DNA of 7,769 nucleotides from Gammaproteobacteria bacterium. Lineage in GTDB: Bacteria; Pseudomonadota; Gammaproteobacteria; HK1. A program made the position numbers and the translations under genes. Location: the NCBI GenBank assembly GCA_020444775.1, contig JAGRHX010000151.1, positions 1 through 7,769 of the forward strand. Reading direction: 5' to 3'. The notes below the pieces were generated by a model. It searched no databases. It saw nothing but the letters and a program-made list of their open reading frames with translations, and was not told the origin of the DNA. Positions 1-6,622 of the stretch are shown piece by piece (the first letter of the stretch is position 1; each line of letters begins with the position of its first letter).

Positions 1-977
1 ACGCGCACGCGCCCGGCCAGCTCGATTTCCCGGCCCACGGCGCCGCCCGCGCCAGCGCCGCCGGCATCGGCGTCGCCCGCGGCGTCGGCATCTGGTGACT
101 CACCCGGTCCCTCACCGTCCGCGCCATCTGGTCCATCCCCGCCGGCATCACCAGCGTCCCCGCCTTCGCCATCACCACCGGCAGCTGGCGGCTCGAGCAG
201 AAAGGTCAACAGATTCGTATCACAGGCACTACCCTGGTCCGGCCGAAACAGCTCGCGCGCCCGTGGGTCGGGTCCGGGTGGCGTTGGCAGACCGGAAAAC
301 GCCGCAACGGCTCCAGCGTCGTTCGCGGCCATCTGCCGCTCCACCCGGATCTCGCCGTCGAGGAACACCAACAGACGGTCACCCTCGAGCAGGCTCTCGC
401 GGCATTGCACCGTCGTATCCAGGCTGGTCGCCGCGAACAGACGCCCCGGCCCGATCAGGGTCGCCGTCACCGCGGGCAACCGCGTGCCCTGCGCCTGTGC
501 CGCGCGAATCCGGAACAGGTTGTTGATCTCGAGGCTGGCCTGAGCGCATTGAACACCGACCGCAATCGGCCCGAGCGACTCATCGAGCTTGACCACGTTC
601 GAGCCACTACAGCCGAGCTCTCCCGCGGTCACCCGGAGCTTGCCACTGCAGCTCTCGTAGAGCAGTCCGCCGGTGACCATCTCGCCACGTAGCACGCAGC
701 TCGAATTTGCGGCCAGATCGAGCACCGAGCCGTCGGCATGCTGAATCTGCAACAGCGCATTGTCGACGAAGGTATTGACCCGCTCATCCAGGTTGACAGG
801 CGCGCCCGATTGCAGCGTACGGGTCGGACCGTCCGGCGGCGTCGCCGAGACGAAACCAATCACCTGACTCGCGGTCGCAACCGGCTCGGCGACCTGGGCG
901 TCCGCGGCGCCGACCCAAGCGACGACCACGAGCAACCCCAGACCCCACTGTGTTCGGCAAAGCAGCCTCTTCCCCAT
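1..977 (-). CDS. Secreted FecR-like domain protein with Gly/Asp-rich linker (C-terminus beyond window)
   Basis: An uninterrupted minus-strand frame of 325 codons runs from an ATG at 977 off the left edge, so the C-terminus is missing. Residues 1-27 look like a Sec signal peptide: basic start, hydrophobic core LGLLVVVAWVG, and an ADA|Q cleavage site. Residues about 38-97 resemble the FecR beta fold, with the pattern VIGFVSATPPDG, then VNLDERVNTFVDNALLQI, then ADGSVLDLAANSS. The mature part has six cysteines (94, 110, 123, 144, 192, 252), which suits disulfides in the periplasm or outside the cell. From about residue 266 to 314 it is almost only Gly, Asp, Ala, Glu and Pro, and a new segment then begins (REIELAGRV). 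A GGAGG stands 12 bases before the ATG, which is rather far. The protein has no TonB-signalling context such as a sigma factor, so a structural or adhesion role is likelier than FecR-type signalling. The exact function is unknown. It is divergent from the lapG-like gene. Confidence 0.85.
   Translation of the reverse strand, partial: MGKRLLCRTQWGLGLLVVVAWVGAADAQVAEPVATASQVIGFVSATPPDGPTRTLQSGAPVNLDERVNTFVDNALLQIQHADGSVLDLAANSSCVLRGEMVTGGLLYESCSGKLRVTAGELGCSGSNVVKLDESLGPIAVGVQCAQASLEINNLFRIRAAQAQGTRLPAVTATLIGPGRLFAATSLDTTVQCRESLLEGDRLLVFLDGEIRVERQMAANDAGAVAAFSGLPTPPGPDPRARELFRPDQGSACDTNLLTFLLEPPAAGGDGEGGDAGDAGGDGPDGADGEGPGESPDADAAGDADAGGAGAGGAVGREIELAGRVR
36..182 (-). repeat. Gly/Asp/Ala-rich low-complexity linker coding region
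   Basis: This stretch encodes about residues 266-314 of the FecR-like protein. It is built from irregular GDG, GDA, DAGG and PDGADG units with no strict period. It carries many acidic residues and no Lys or Arg before the end, so the linker should be flexible and strongly negative. It does not fit the RTX nonapeptide (GGxGxDxUx). The tetrapeptide PAAG (residues 264-267, bases 177-188) sits at its entry, and a second AAG (residues 299-301) lies inside it. On the plus strand the same bases give a spurious His/Arg/Pro-rich frame. Confidence 0.7.
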
Positions 978-1061
978 CTCGGTCTTTCCCCTCCGATTCG
1001 TCACAGTTGGCGCCTCACGACGCTCTTCCCTGGCGATACCAGACCAGCGCGACAACAGCTC

Positions 1062-1083
1062 GTTCACCGTCAGTTCACCGTCA
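1062..1083. repeat. Tandem 11-base direct repeat
   Basis: GTTCACCGTCA occurs twice back to back (1062-1072 and 1073-1083), 85-106 bases upstream of the FecR-like start codon. It could be a paired regulator site or a small slippage duplication. Nothing in the sequence decides between these. Confidence 0.6.
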
Positions 1084-1668
1084 GCCTGGGCGCCGCGCTC
1101 CGGCTGGTGATTCACCAGCACGGTGCCGCGCGGTCACCGCCCGCTCAGCCCACGCCGTTGTACAAGATCCACTCTGCCTCGTCACTAGCGTGACCGCGGG
1201 GTCGACACCATTCACGTCGGAATTAACATGGTCGGGCCGCGACGTACCCCGTTAGGCACTATCACGACGACGACCAGTAATTAACCCTTTCCGCCGCTTT
1301 CGCCCCGCACAGTGGCACGGCGAACGCCGGCCGGCACGCGTTGCCATCGGCGTCCTCGGCCTCCTGCTCATCCCGCTGCATATCGACGCTAAAACGCCAC
1401 GCGCCCGCGACTGGCCACGCCTCAACAGGCTCGGATCGTCCCGCCGATGTGCGGAATCGTGCCCACCGTCACAGCCACGATTCGATGAGCGGCGCGCTGA
1501 TACACGCCTTCCTCCCGTCCCCGATTCCCGACCACAGGGCATCCATCCCGATCGCGTCCACCCGACTGTGAACGCGATCGCGATCCGATCGGTGCCGCTC
1601 TCCTGACCACACACACCACTCGGGAACGCTGCCCGAAGAGCTGCCGTGCTCTGTAGCGGGCGATCCAC

Positions 1669-1684
1669 ATCCCGATATCCCGAT
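1669..1684. repeat. Tandem ATCCCGAT pair upstream of the lapG-like gene
   Basis: The 8-mer ATCCCGAT is repeated directly at 1669-1676 and 1677-1684, with a third copy at 1545-1552. The pair ends 57 bases before the chosen start of the lapG-like gene, where an operator would be expected. No known regulator was recognised. Confidence 0.4.
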
Positions 1685-1741
1685 CGTCGACGTTCACGGA
1701 CGCGGACGCACAGCCCACCCGTTTGCATTGGTGTCGTAGCC

Positions 1742-2482
1742 ATGTCTTCAGCTCGAATGACGAATCCGGTCTTGGTTACCAGCGGAGCCCCTGGCAAAGT
1801 CTTCTCTGGGGACGTTCTCAAGGCCCTGCTGCTGCTCATGCTGTCGCTCGGGCCGTGGCTGTCGGCACCATCGTCTGCCACGATCGCACCGCCCGCCGAC
1901 CTCGAGGAGGTTTCGGTCCGATATGGCGTTGTCGGGAGCGACCGCCTCCGCTCGCTACAGAAGTTGCTACATAGTCACAGGGACGCACCGATGGCGGCCA
2001 GACTGGGCGCCGTCAATGACTTCTACAATGCACTACCCTGGATCTCCGATACCAGACACTGGAAGCGCAAAGACTATTGGGCGACCCCGCTGGAGTCGCT
2101 GCTCAGCAACGGCGCCGACTGTGAGGATTTCGCGATCGCCAAGTACTATGCCCTGCTCTGGCTCGGCGTCGACGAGCAACGGCTGCGGCTTCTGTACGCG
2201 GATATCGATGGAATGCGTGATCGACACATGGTGCTCGCCTACCTCGCGGCCGACGGCGACGACCCGGAGATCCTGGACAACATCGACCGGCGCATCCGGC
2301 CCCTCTCCGCGCGCACCGATCTGCGGCCGCTGATGGCCTTCAACACCACCGGCGCATGGAAGGGCGCCGGCGCCTCGGCACCGAGGCTCGCGGGCCGTGC
2401 CGACAACATCTCGAGCTGGCGACAGATGCGCGCCCGTCTGGATATGCAGTCGCGGATGGTCGACTCGATGCTCGCGCGTTGA
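1742..2482 (+). CDS. lapG: LapG-like periplasmic transglutaminase-like cysteine protease
   Basis: This 246-residue protein belongs to the bacterial transglutaminase-like cysteine proteinases (BTLCP, Pfam PF06035). In pseudomonads LapG cuts the N-terminal region of a LapA-type surface adhesin in the periplasm and releases biofilm cells. LapD holds LapG back when c-di-GMP is high. Residues 24-46 are hydrophobic with a terminal SSA, consistent with a signal peptide. The family hallmarks are visible: DYWATPLE (111-118), GADCEDFAIAKY with catalytic Cys127, RHMVLAY with His162, and ILDN with Asp179. Length matches the family. I chose ATG 1742; ATG 1757 (MTNPV) is the alternative, and neither has a clear Shine-Dalgarno site. 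The frame is open upstream to 1607, but that part looks non-coding. No lapD, GGDEF or EAL gene is in the window, so its controller must lie elsewhere. Its divergent neighbour could be a target. Family assignment is firm; the substrate is not. Confidence 0.9.
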   Translation: MSSARMTNPVLVTSGAPGKVFSGDVLKALLLLMLSLGPWLSAPSSATIAPPADLEEVSVRYGVVGSDRLRSLQKLLHSHRDAPMAARLGAVNDFYNALPWISDTRHWKRKDYWATPLESLLSNGADCEDFAIAKYYALLWLGVDEQRLRLLYADIDGMRDRHMVLAYLAADGDDPEILDNIDRRIRPLSARTDLRPLMAFNTTGAWKGAGASAPRLAGRADNISSWRQMRARLDMQSRMVDSMLAR

Positions 2483-2497
2483 ACGCGGCAACCCGTA

Positions 2498-3259
2498 TCA
2501 TTGTTTGATCTTGTAGCCGCTGCTCAGCATCCACCAGGCTATGCTCATGCAGATCGCGAGGAACAGCACGATCATGAGCAGGCTCAGGCCGACGCCCACA
2601 TCCGAGATCTCGTAGAAGCTCCAGCGAAACCCGCTCACCAGGTACAGCACCGGGTTGAACATGGACACGCTCTGCCAGATGGGTGGCAACATGCTGACCG
2701 AGTAGAAGCTGCCGCCCAGAAACACCAACGGCGTGACGATCAGCAGGGGAATCACCTGCAGCTTCTCGAAATTATCCGCCCAGATACCGATCAAGAACCC
2801 GAACAACGAGAAGCTGGCCGAGGTCAACACCAGGAACAGCATCATCCACAGTGGATGCGTGATCTGCACGGGCACGAACAGCGTTGCCGTGAGCAGGATG
2901 ATGAGTCCCAGCATCATCGACTTGGTGGCAGCGGCGCCAACGTAGGCAATCATCACCTCGAGCGGTGAGATCGGCGCGGACAGCAGCTCGTAGATGGTGC
3001 CGATGAACTTCGGGAAGTAGATGGCGAACGATGCGTTGGAGATGCTCTGCGTCATCAGCGAGAGCATGATGAGACCGGGCACCAGGAAGGCGCCATAGCT
3101 CACGCCCTCGACCTCGGTGATTCTGGAGCCTATCGCCGAACCGAACACCACGAAGTACAGCGACGTCGAGATCACCGGGGCGACCACGCTCTGCATCAAG
3201 GTGCGGCGGGTGCGAGCCATCTCGAAAAGATAGATTGCCTTGATGCCCTGCAGGTTCAT
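2498..3259 (-). CDS. yadH: ABC-2 type transporter permease, YadH-like
   Basis: This 253-residue membrane subunit of an ABC exporter is the partner of the ATPase encoded just upstream. It has about six hydrophobic segments, near residues 23-43, 55-72, 103-130, 137-160, 167-188 and 223-246, the usual ABC-2 layout. Sequence features agree with E. coli YadH (256 residues): the N-terminal pattern [20 protein letters not shown], then [32 protein letters not shown], and [13 protein letters not shown]. The transported substrate is not known for this family and cannot be read here. Its ATG overlaps the ATPase stop in an ATGA, and a GAGGA site lies 6 bases upstream of it, so the two are translationally coupled. 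The 3' end faces the lapG-like gene with 15 bases between stop codons and no visible terminator. Confidence 0.93.
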   Translation of the reverse strand: MNLQGIKAIYLFEMARTRRTLMQSVVAPVISTSLYFVVFGSAIGSRITEVEGVSYGAFLVPGLIMLSLMTQSISNASFAIYFPKFIGTIYELLSAPISPLEVMIAYVGAAATKSMMLGLIILLTATLFVPVQITHPLWMMLFLVLTSASFSLFGFLIGIWADNFEKLQVIPLLIVTPLVFLGGSFYSVSMLPPIWQSVSMFNPVLYLVSGFRWSFYEISDVGVGLSLLMIVLFLAICMSIAWWMLSSGYKIKQ

Positions 3260-4182
3260 CTCGATTCCTCGACCAGGGCCACGAAGATCTCCTCCAGCGA
3301 GCTCTGCGAGGTGCTGAGATCCTTGAACTCGACGCCGGCACCGGTGAGCGCGCTCAACAGCGGACCGATGCCGGTGTGGCGGGCCTGGGTATCGTAGGTG
3401 TAGCGAAGCCGCGTGCCACCTTCGAGCAGCTCCAGATCGTAGGCGGACAACGCGGTCGGTAGCGCGCTCAGCGGCTCACGCAGCTCCAGGGTGAGCTGCT
3501 TCTTGCCGAGCTTGTGCATGAGCTCGCGCTTCTCCTCGACCAACACCAGCTCACCCTTGTTGATGACACCGACACGGTCGGCGATCTCCTCGGCCTCTTC
3601 GATGTAATGGGTGGTAAGGATGATCGTCACGCCCGAATCGCGGAGCCCGCGAACCAGCTGCCACATGTCCTTGCGCAGCTCAACGTCCACACCCGCGGTG
3701 GGCTCATCCAGAAACAGTATCGACGGCTCGTGTGACAGCGCCTTTGCGATCATCAAGCGGCGCTTCATGCCGCCCGACAGGGTCATCACCGGACTGTCGC
3801 GTTTGTCCCACAGCGATAGATCCTTCAGCACCCGCTCGATGTGCGCCGCGTCCGCGCGCTTGCCGAACAACCCACGGCTGAAGCGCACCGTGGCCTGCAC
3901 GCTCTCGAAGGCCTCGGTCGCCAGCTCCTGCGGTACCAGACCGATACGCGATCGGGTCTGTCGGTATTGCTTGATGATGTCGAAACCATCGACCTTCACC
4001 TGTCCGGCGCTGGGCGTGACCAGCCCACAGATGATGCTGATGAGCGTGGTCTTACCGGCCCCGTTCGGCCCGAGCAGGGCCAGTATCTCGCCTTCCCGAA
4101 CCTCGAGGTCGACCGACTTCAGGGCCTGGAATCCGCCGTCGTAGGTCTTGCACAAGCCCTCGACCGTGATCAAGGCTGACAT
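3256..4182 (-). CDS. yadG: ABC transporter ATP-binding protein, YadG-like
   Basis: This 308-residue cytoplasmic ATPase powers the adjacent permease. All nucleotide-binding motifs are intact: Walker [10 protein letters not shown] (38-46), Q-loop Gln85, signature LSGGMKRR (135-142), Walker B ILFLDE (155-160), D-loop PTAGVD (161-166) and H-loop His192. A C-terminal extension of about 80 residues follows and ends in [12 protein letters not shown], typical of ABC-2 exporters. The length equals E. coli YadG (308). The frame is open to 4320, but I chose ATG 4182 because a GGGAG site lies 4 bases before it and family similarity begins there ([12 protein letters not shown]); the upstream 46 residues are Arg/Pro-rich and do not fit. 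It lies 147 bases downstream of the aldolase gene on the same strand, so it may be read through from it or have its own promoter. Confidence 0.95.
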   Translation of the reverse strand: MSALITVEGLCKTYDGGFQALKSVDLEVREGEILALLGPNGAGKTTLISIICGLVTPSAGQVKVDGFDIIKQYRQTRSRIGLVPQELATEAFESVQATVRFSRGLFGKRADAAHIERVLKDLSLWDKRDSPVMTLSGGMKRRLMIAKALSHEPSILFLDEPTAGVDVELRKDMWQLVRGLRDSGVTIILTTHYIEEAEEIADRVGVINKGELVLVEEKRELMHKLGKKQLTLELREPLSALPTALSAYDLELLEGGTRLRYTYDTQARHTGIGPLLSALTGAGVEFKDLSTSQSSLEEIFVALVEESR

Positions 4183-4329
4183 GGGTCTCCCATCCACTGC
4201 TGGCTGTGTTCCTGTTGCTGGGTCCGTTCCATGGCGCCGGCAGGGGACATCGTCGTGGCAACCACGCCGCGGCCGCGAGCACGGCGGCTCGCTGGACGCT
4301 GGCGTCGCACGGCCTCGCACAGCATCTGG
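4183..4329. other. Gap between aldolase and ABC ATPase genes
   Basis: These 147 bases contain no gene. On the minus strand there are GC-rich partial inverted repeats around a GCGGCCGC palindrome (4269-4276), but no T-run follows, so I do not call a terminator. A GGGAG ribosome binding site for the ATPase is at 4187-4191. Whether a promoter lies here is not decided by the sequence. Confidence 0.5.
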
Positions 4330-5103
4330 CTAATCGACTCGGGCATGGGCTCGAAACCTTGCCACCGATTCGCGCGCCGACTGGATGAGGAAAGGGATAT
4401 CGCCCATGATTGACTGGAATCTATAGCCACGGTCGATGAGACCATCGGCCACCTCCCAGCTGCGCGACACCGTCCCTATCGGAATTCCACGGGCATTGGC
4501 GGCCGCCTCGTAGCGCTCGATTGCGGCACGCACCTCCGGATGCTCCCAGTTACCGACGTGCCCCATCTCCCCCGACAGGTCATTGGGCCCCAGGAACGCG
4601 ACGTCTATACCCGGTACGTCCAGTATCGCGTCGATATTCTTGATCGCATCCGCGGTCTCCACCTGCAGGATCAGCATGATTTGATCGTTGGCCTGCGCAA
4701 CGTAATCACGGTCAGTGCCATAGCGGGCGCCACGATTGCCGGCCAGACCGCGAATGCCGTCCGGTGGATACCTTACGCTGTTGACCGCGAGACGAGCATC
4801 CTCCACGGTACGGATCCCCGGCACCATCACACCGTAGGCCCCCAGATCCAGCACCCGCTTGATCACCACCGGGTCGTTCCACTGCACCCGCACGAACGGC
4901 ACCGTGTCACCGGCCGCGGCGATGCCCTGTAATTGACCGAGCAGCGTCTGATAGTCACCGGCGCCGTGCTCCATGTCGATGAGCAACCAGTCGAAGCCCA
5001 TCAAGCCCATTACCTCGGCGGCGATCGGGCTGCACATGCTGACCCATGATCCGCAGGTGTAACGGCCGTCCTTCAGCAATTGCTTGACGCGATTGGGCTT
5101 CAT
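4330..5103 (-). CDS. HpcH/HpaI-family class II (metal-dependent) aldolase
   Basis: This 257-residue protein belongs to the HpcH/HpaI aldolase family (PF03328). These cytoplasmic TIM-barrel enzymes reversibly split 2-keto-4-hydroxy acids into pyruvate (or a related keto acid) and an aldehyde using a divalent metal. Key residues match the E. coli HpaI pattern: His46 in DMEHG, Arg72 in FVRVQW, Glu149 in LQVET and Asp175 in LGPNDLS, the last two being metal ligands. Length is normal. The start at 5103 has GGAG 8 bases upstream and overlaps the stop of the nucleotidase gene as ATGA, so translation is coupled. No other homoprotocatechuate-degradation gene is present, so the substrate is unlikely to be the classical HpaI one. 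Candidate substrates include other hydroxy-keto acids; the sequence does not decide. Citrate lyase beta-type or malyl-CoA lyase functions are less likely given the short, HpaI-like sequence. Confidence 0.92.
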   Translation of the reverse strand: MKPNRVKQLLKDGRYTCGSWVSMCSPIAAEVMGLMGFDWLLIDMEHGAGDYQTLLGQLQGIAAAGDTVPFVRVQWNDPVVIKRVLDLGAYGVMVPGIRTVEDARLAVNSVRYPPDGIRGLAGNRGARYGTDRDYVAQANDQIMLILQVETADAIKNIDAILDVPGIDVAFLGPNDLSGEMGHVGNWEHPEVRAAIERYEAAANARGIPIGTVSRSWEVADGLIDRGYRFQSIMGDIPFLIQSARESVARFRAHARVD

Positions 5104-6098
5104 TCGCTGCTCTCCGATTGCGTTGCGGGTTGGTCGTCACCAGGGCTTGCGACGGCGCGTAACGGTGAGCCGCTCGCATAGGGCACATGAGCGGCCGGCA
5201 CGTACTGGGCGGCCTCGCGCAGATGCACGTCCTGGTCATCGAAAAAGATGTGCGGCTTGAAAGCCTTGAGCACGCTGGACTTGCTCAGCCCGCCGAGGAA
5301 GAAGGCCTCGTCCACGTACACGCCCCAACGACGCAGGGTCTTGATGACCCGCAGGTCCGCGGGGCTGTTGCGGGCGGTGACGATGGCGATGCGCACCGGC
5401 GAGTACTCGACACGCATCGGCAGACGATCCTGTAGGGTGGACAGCTTCTTCAGCAGATTGGCATAGGGACCTTCGGGTAGCGGCACGTCCTGGGCCCGAT
5501 CCTCGGCGGCCTGGAAGGCGCTCAGCCCCTCGGTCTTGAAGACCAGCTCGCTACTGTCATCGAACAGCACGGCATCGCCGTCGAAGGCGATCCTGACCTG
5601 ACCCGCGGGGATCTCGGCCTGGCGGGTCGGCGGCGCCTTGAGCACCGCGGCCGCACAGACCCGGCTGTCGATGACGCGCTGTGCGTCCACGGGCTCGGTG
5701 GTCAGGAACAGATCGACCGCGAAGGCATCCAGGTAGTCGACGACCGTTTCGCCACCGGTGAAGGCTGAGCGTGTGATCGGCAGATGCTGGCCGCGAATCG
5801 CGTTCAGCACGCGGATGCCGGTCTCCGGACTGTTGCGCGACATGACGACCACCTCGACCAATGGCCGGTCGGGGTCGCCCGCATACTGGTTCAGACTCAG
5901 CAGCGCGCGAATCAACGGCATACCGGTGCCATCGGCGAGCGGCTCGGATTCGGCCTCTTGCATGTGCGCCCTATAGCGTTCGATGGCGCTGTCCGGATCG
6001 CGCTGCAGACTCCGCCACAGGTCATCGGCCTGCTGCAGATCGAACAGCGCCGTGGCGCTGATCCCGACCACCAGCGTGTCACTCAGATCCGTTGCCAT
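5100..6098 (-). CDS. 5'-nucleotidase, cytosolic type I family (PF06189)
   Basis: This 332-residue protein resembles the cN-I 5'-nucleotidase family, which dephosphorylates nucleoside monophosphates such as AMP in the cytoplasm and has a HAD-like fold. The opening LVVGISATALFDL (9-21) is the family's conserved N-terminal segment. The HAD nucleophile motif is AFDGDAVLFDD (171-181, with Asp173 and Asp175). Later motifs are IAIVTARN (237-244), GLSKSSVLKAFKPHIFFDD (270-288) with Lys273 and Asp287/288. The last 20 residues are a polar tail. I chose ATG 6098 because the family begins only a few residues before LVVGIS; a GTG at 6140 in the same frame would add 14 residues and is the alternative. A GGAG lies 14 bases before the ATG, which is far. 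The gene is first in a minus-strand cluster and overlaps the aldolase start by 4 bases. Substrate preference cannot be read from sequence. Confidence 0.9.
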   Translation of the reverse strand: MATDLSDTLVVGISATALFDLQQADDLWRSLQRDPDSAIERYRAHMQEAESEPLADGTGMPLIRALLSLNQYAGDPDRPLVEVVVMSRNSPETGIRVLNAIRGQHLPITRSAFTGGETVVDYLDAFAVDLFLTTEPVDAQRVIDSRVCAAAVLKAPPTRQAEIPAGQVRIAFDGDAVLFDDSSELVFKTEGLSAFQAAEDRAQDVPLPEGPYANLLKKLSTLQDRLPMRVEYSPVRIAIVTARNSPADLRVIKTLRRWGVYVDEAFFLGGLSKSSVLKAFKPHIFFDDQDVHLREAAQYVPAAHVPYASGSPLRAVASPGDDQPATQSESSE

Positions 6099-6622
6099 AT
6101 CCGCGTTGCCATCTCCAGCCTCGACCGCGGTGCCTGGCACGCGGCTCGGCCTGCTCCAGGGTCGCTCATCGCCTCGGTGCGCCGGCCAGGCAGCTGGCCG
6201 ACCGCGAGCAGGACCGTGCCCGTTCGGCGCGGCGCCCGCCGGGGCCGACTATACAGCCGAGCGCGACGGATTTCCCGGACCCGGCGTCGTCGCCGCCAGC
6301 CACCGGATCGCGGACACGAAGCCCGCCCGCGTAGGACATGCCGCCGGCGCCGGTCCAGACCTCTTGGTCACGTTGCACAGTCGGTCCCATGCTCTGCATA
6401 GTGGACAGGTCAAGCGCAATGCCGCCGATCGCTGCGTCGTGTCAGACAAGTGGGCGTTGAGGGGGACGCGGGCCGACTCAGGGCCCGCGCATTTCGATAG
6501 AATCAGGACACCACGATCCATGCGACCGCGGCGGCAACGTCTTCGGGCCACACGAGTCGGACGCACATGCCGCACAGCGTATTGCCTGGGCCATCGGTTC
6601 AATCGGGATTTCGAGAGCAGTC
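6099..6622. other. Divergent intergenic region before the pantoate kinase gene
   Basis: No gene is supported between the nucleotidase start and the kinase start, apart from the possible 14-codon nucleotidase extension (6099-6140). For the plus-strand genes, weak promoter-like boxes are TTGCAC (6373-6378) with CATAGT 18 bases on (6397-6402), and an isolated TAGAAT (6498-6503), which matches the -10 consensus at five of six bases but lacks a good -35. A perfect GC hairpin lies at 6467-6489. The kinase gene has a GAGAG ribosome binding site at 6613-6617, 5 bases before its ATG. Confidence 0.5.
6467..6489 (+). promoter_or_regulatory. Perfect 8-bp GC hairpin in the pantoate kinase leader
   Basis: CGCGGGCC (6467-6474) and GGCCCGCG (6482-6489) pair perfectly around a 7-base loop, GACTCAG. 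The stem is GC only and is followed by CATTT, a short weak T-run rather than a proper terminator tail. It ends 133 bases before the kinase ATG. It could be a weak terminator or attenuator, or a protein-binding palindrome. Chance is not excluded in such GC-rich DNA. Confidence 0.4.

Larger units (their letters stand above)
978..1741. other. Divergent intergenic region without a convincing gene
   Basis: About 760 bases separate the start of the FecR-like gene from the start of the lapG-like gene. Frames on both strands translate to Arg/Pro/Ser-rich sequence of no recognised family. The region should hold the promoters of both genes, but I see no strong -35/-10 pair. Notable items are a tandem 11-base repeat (1062-1083), AATTAAC at 1221-1227 and again at 1279-1285, three copies of ATCCCGAT (1545, 1669, 1677), and a plus-strand frame at 1256-1606 with a signal-peptide-like stretch but no ordinary start codon. 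Confidence 0.6.

Noticed and set aside
95..1255. Several plus-strand open frames in the left part
   Set aside because: They are antisense to the 325-codon FecR-like gene or lie in its upstream region, and give His/Arg/Pro-rich products caused by the complementary Gly/Asp codons.
1574..1596. GCGATCGC palindromes (here and near 2133) as a HIP1-like repeat
   Set aside because: Only two copies in the window, within reach of chance for GC-rich DNA; HIP1 abundance is a cyanobacterial trait and nothing else here is cyanobacterial.
1252..1881. Minus-strand open frame of 209 codons across the lapG-like start
   Set aside because: The translation is Arg/Gly/Ser-rich and low in hydrophobic core residues, has no recognisable domain, and overlaps the signal peptide region of the well-supported lapG-like gene.
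2501..2968. Plus-strand His/Gln/Glu-rich open frame antisense to the permease
   Set aside because: It is the mirror of hydrophobic transmembrane codons; the permease on the other strand is clearly real.
4183..4320. 46-residue N-terminal extension of the ABC ATPase
   Set aside because: The extension is Arg/Pro/Cys-rich and unlike the family, while ATG 4182 has a GGGAG site and starts where family similarity begins.
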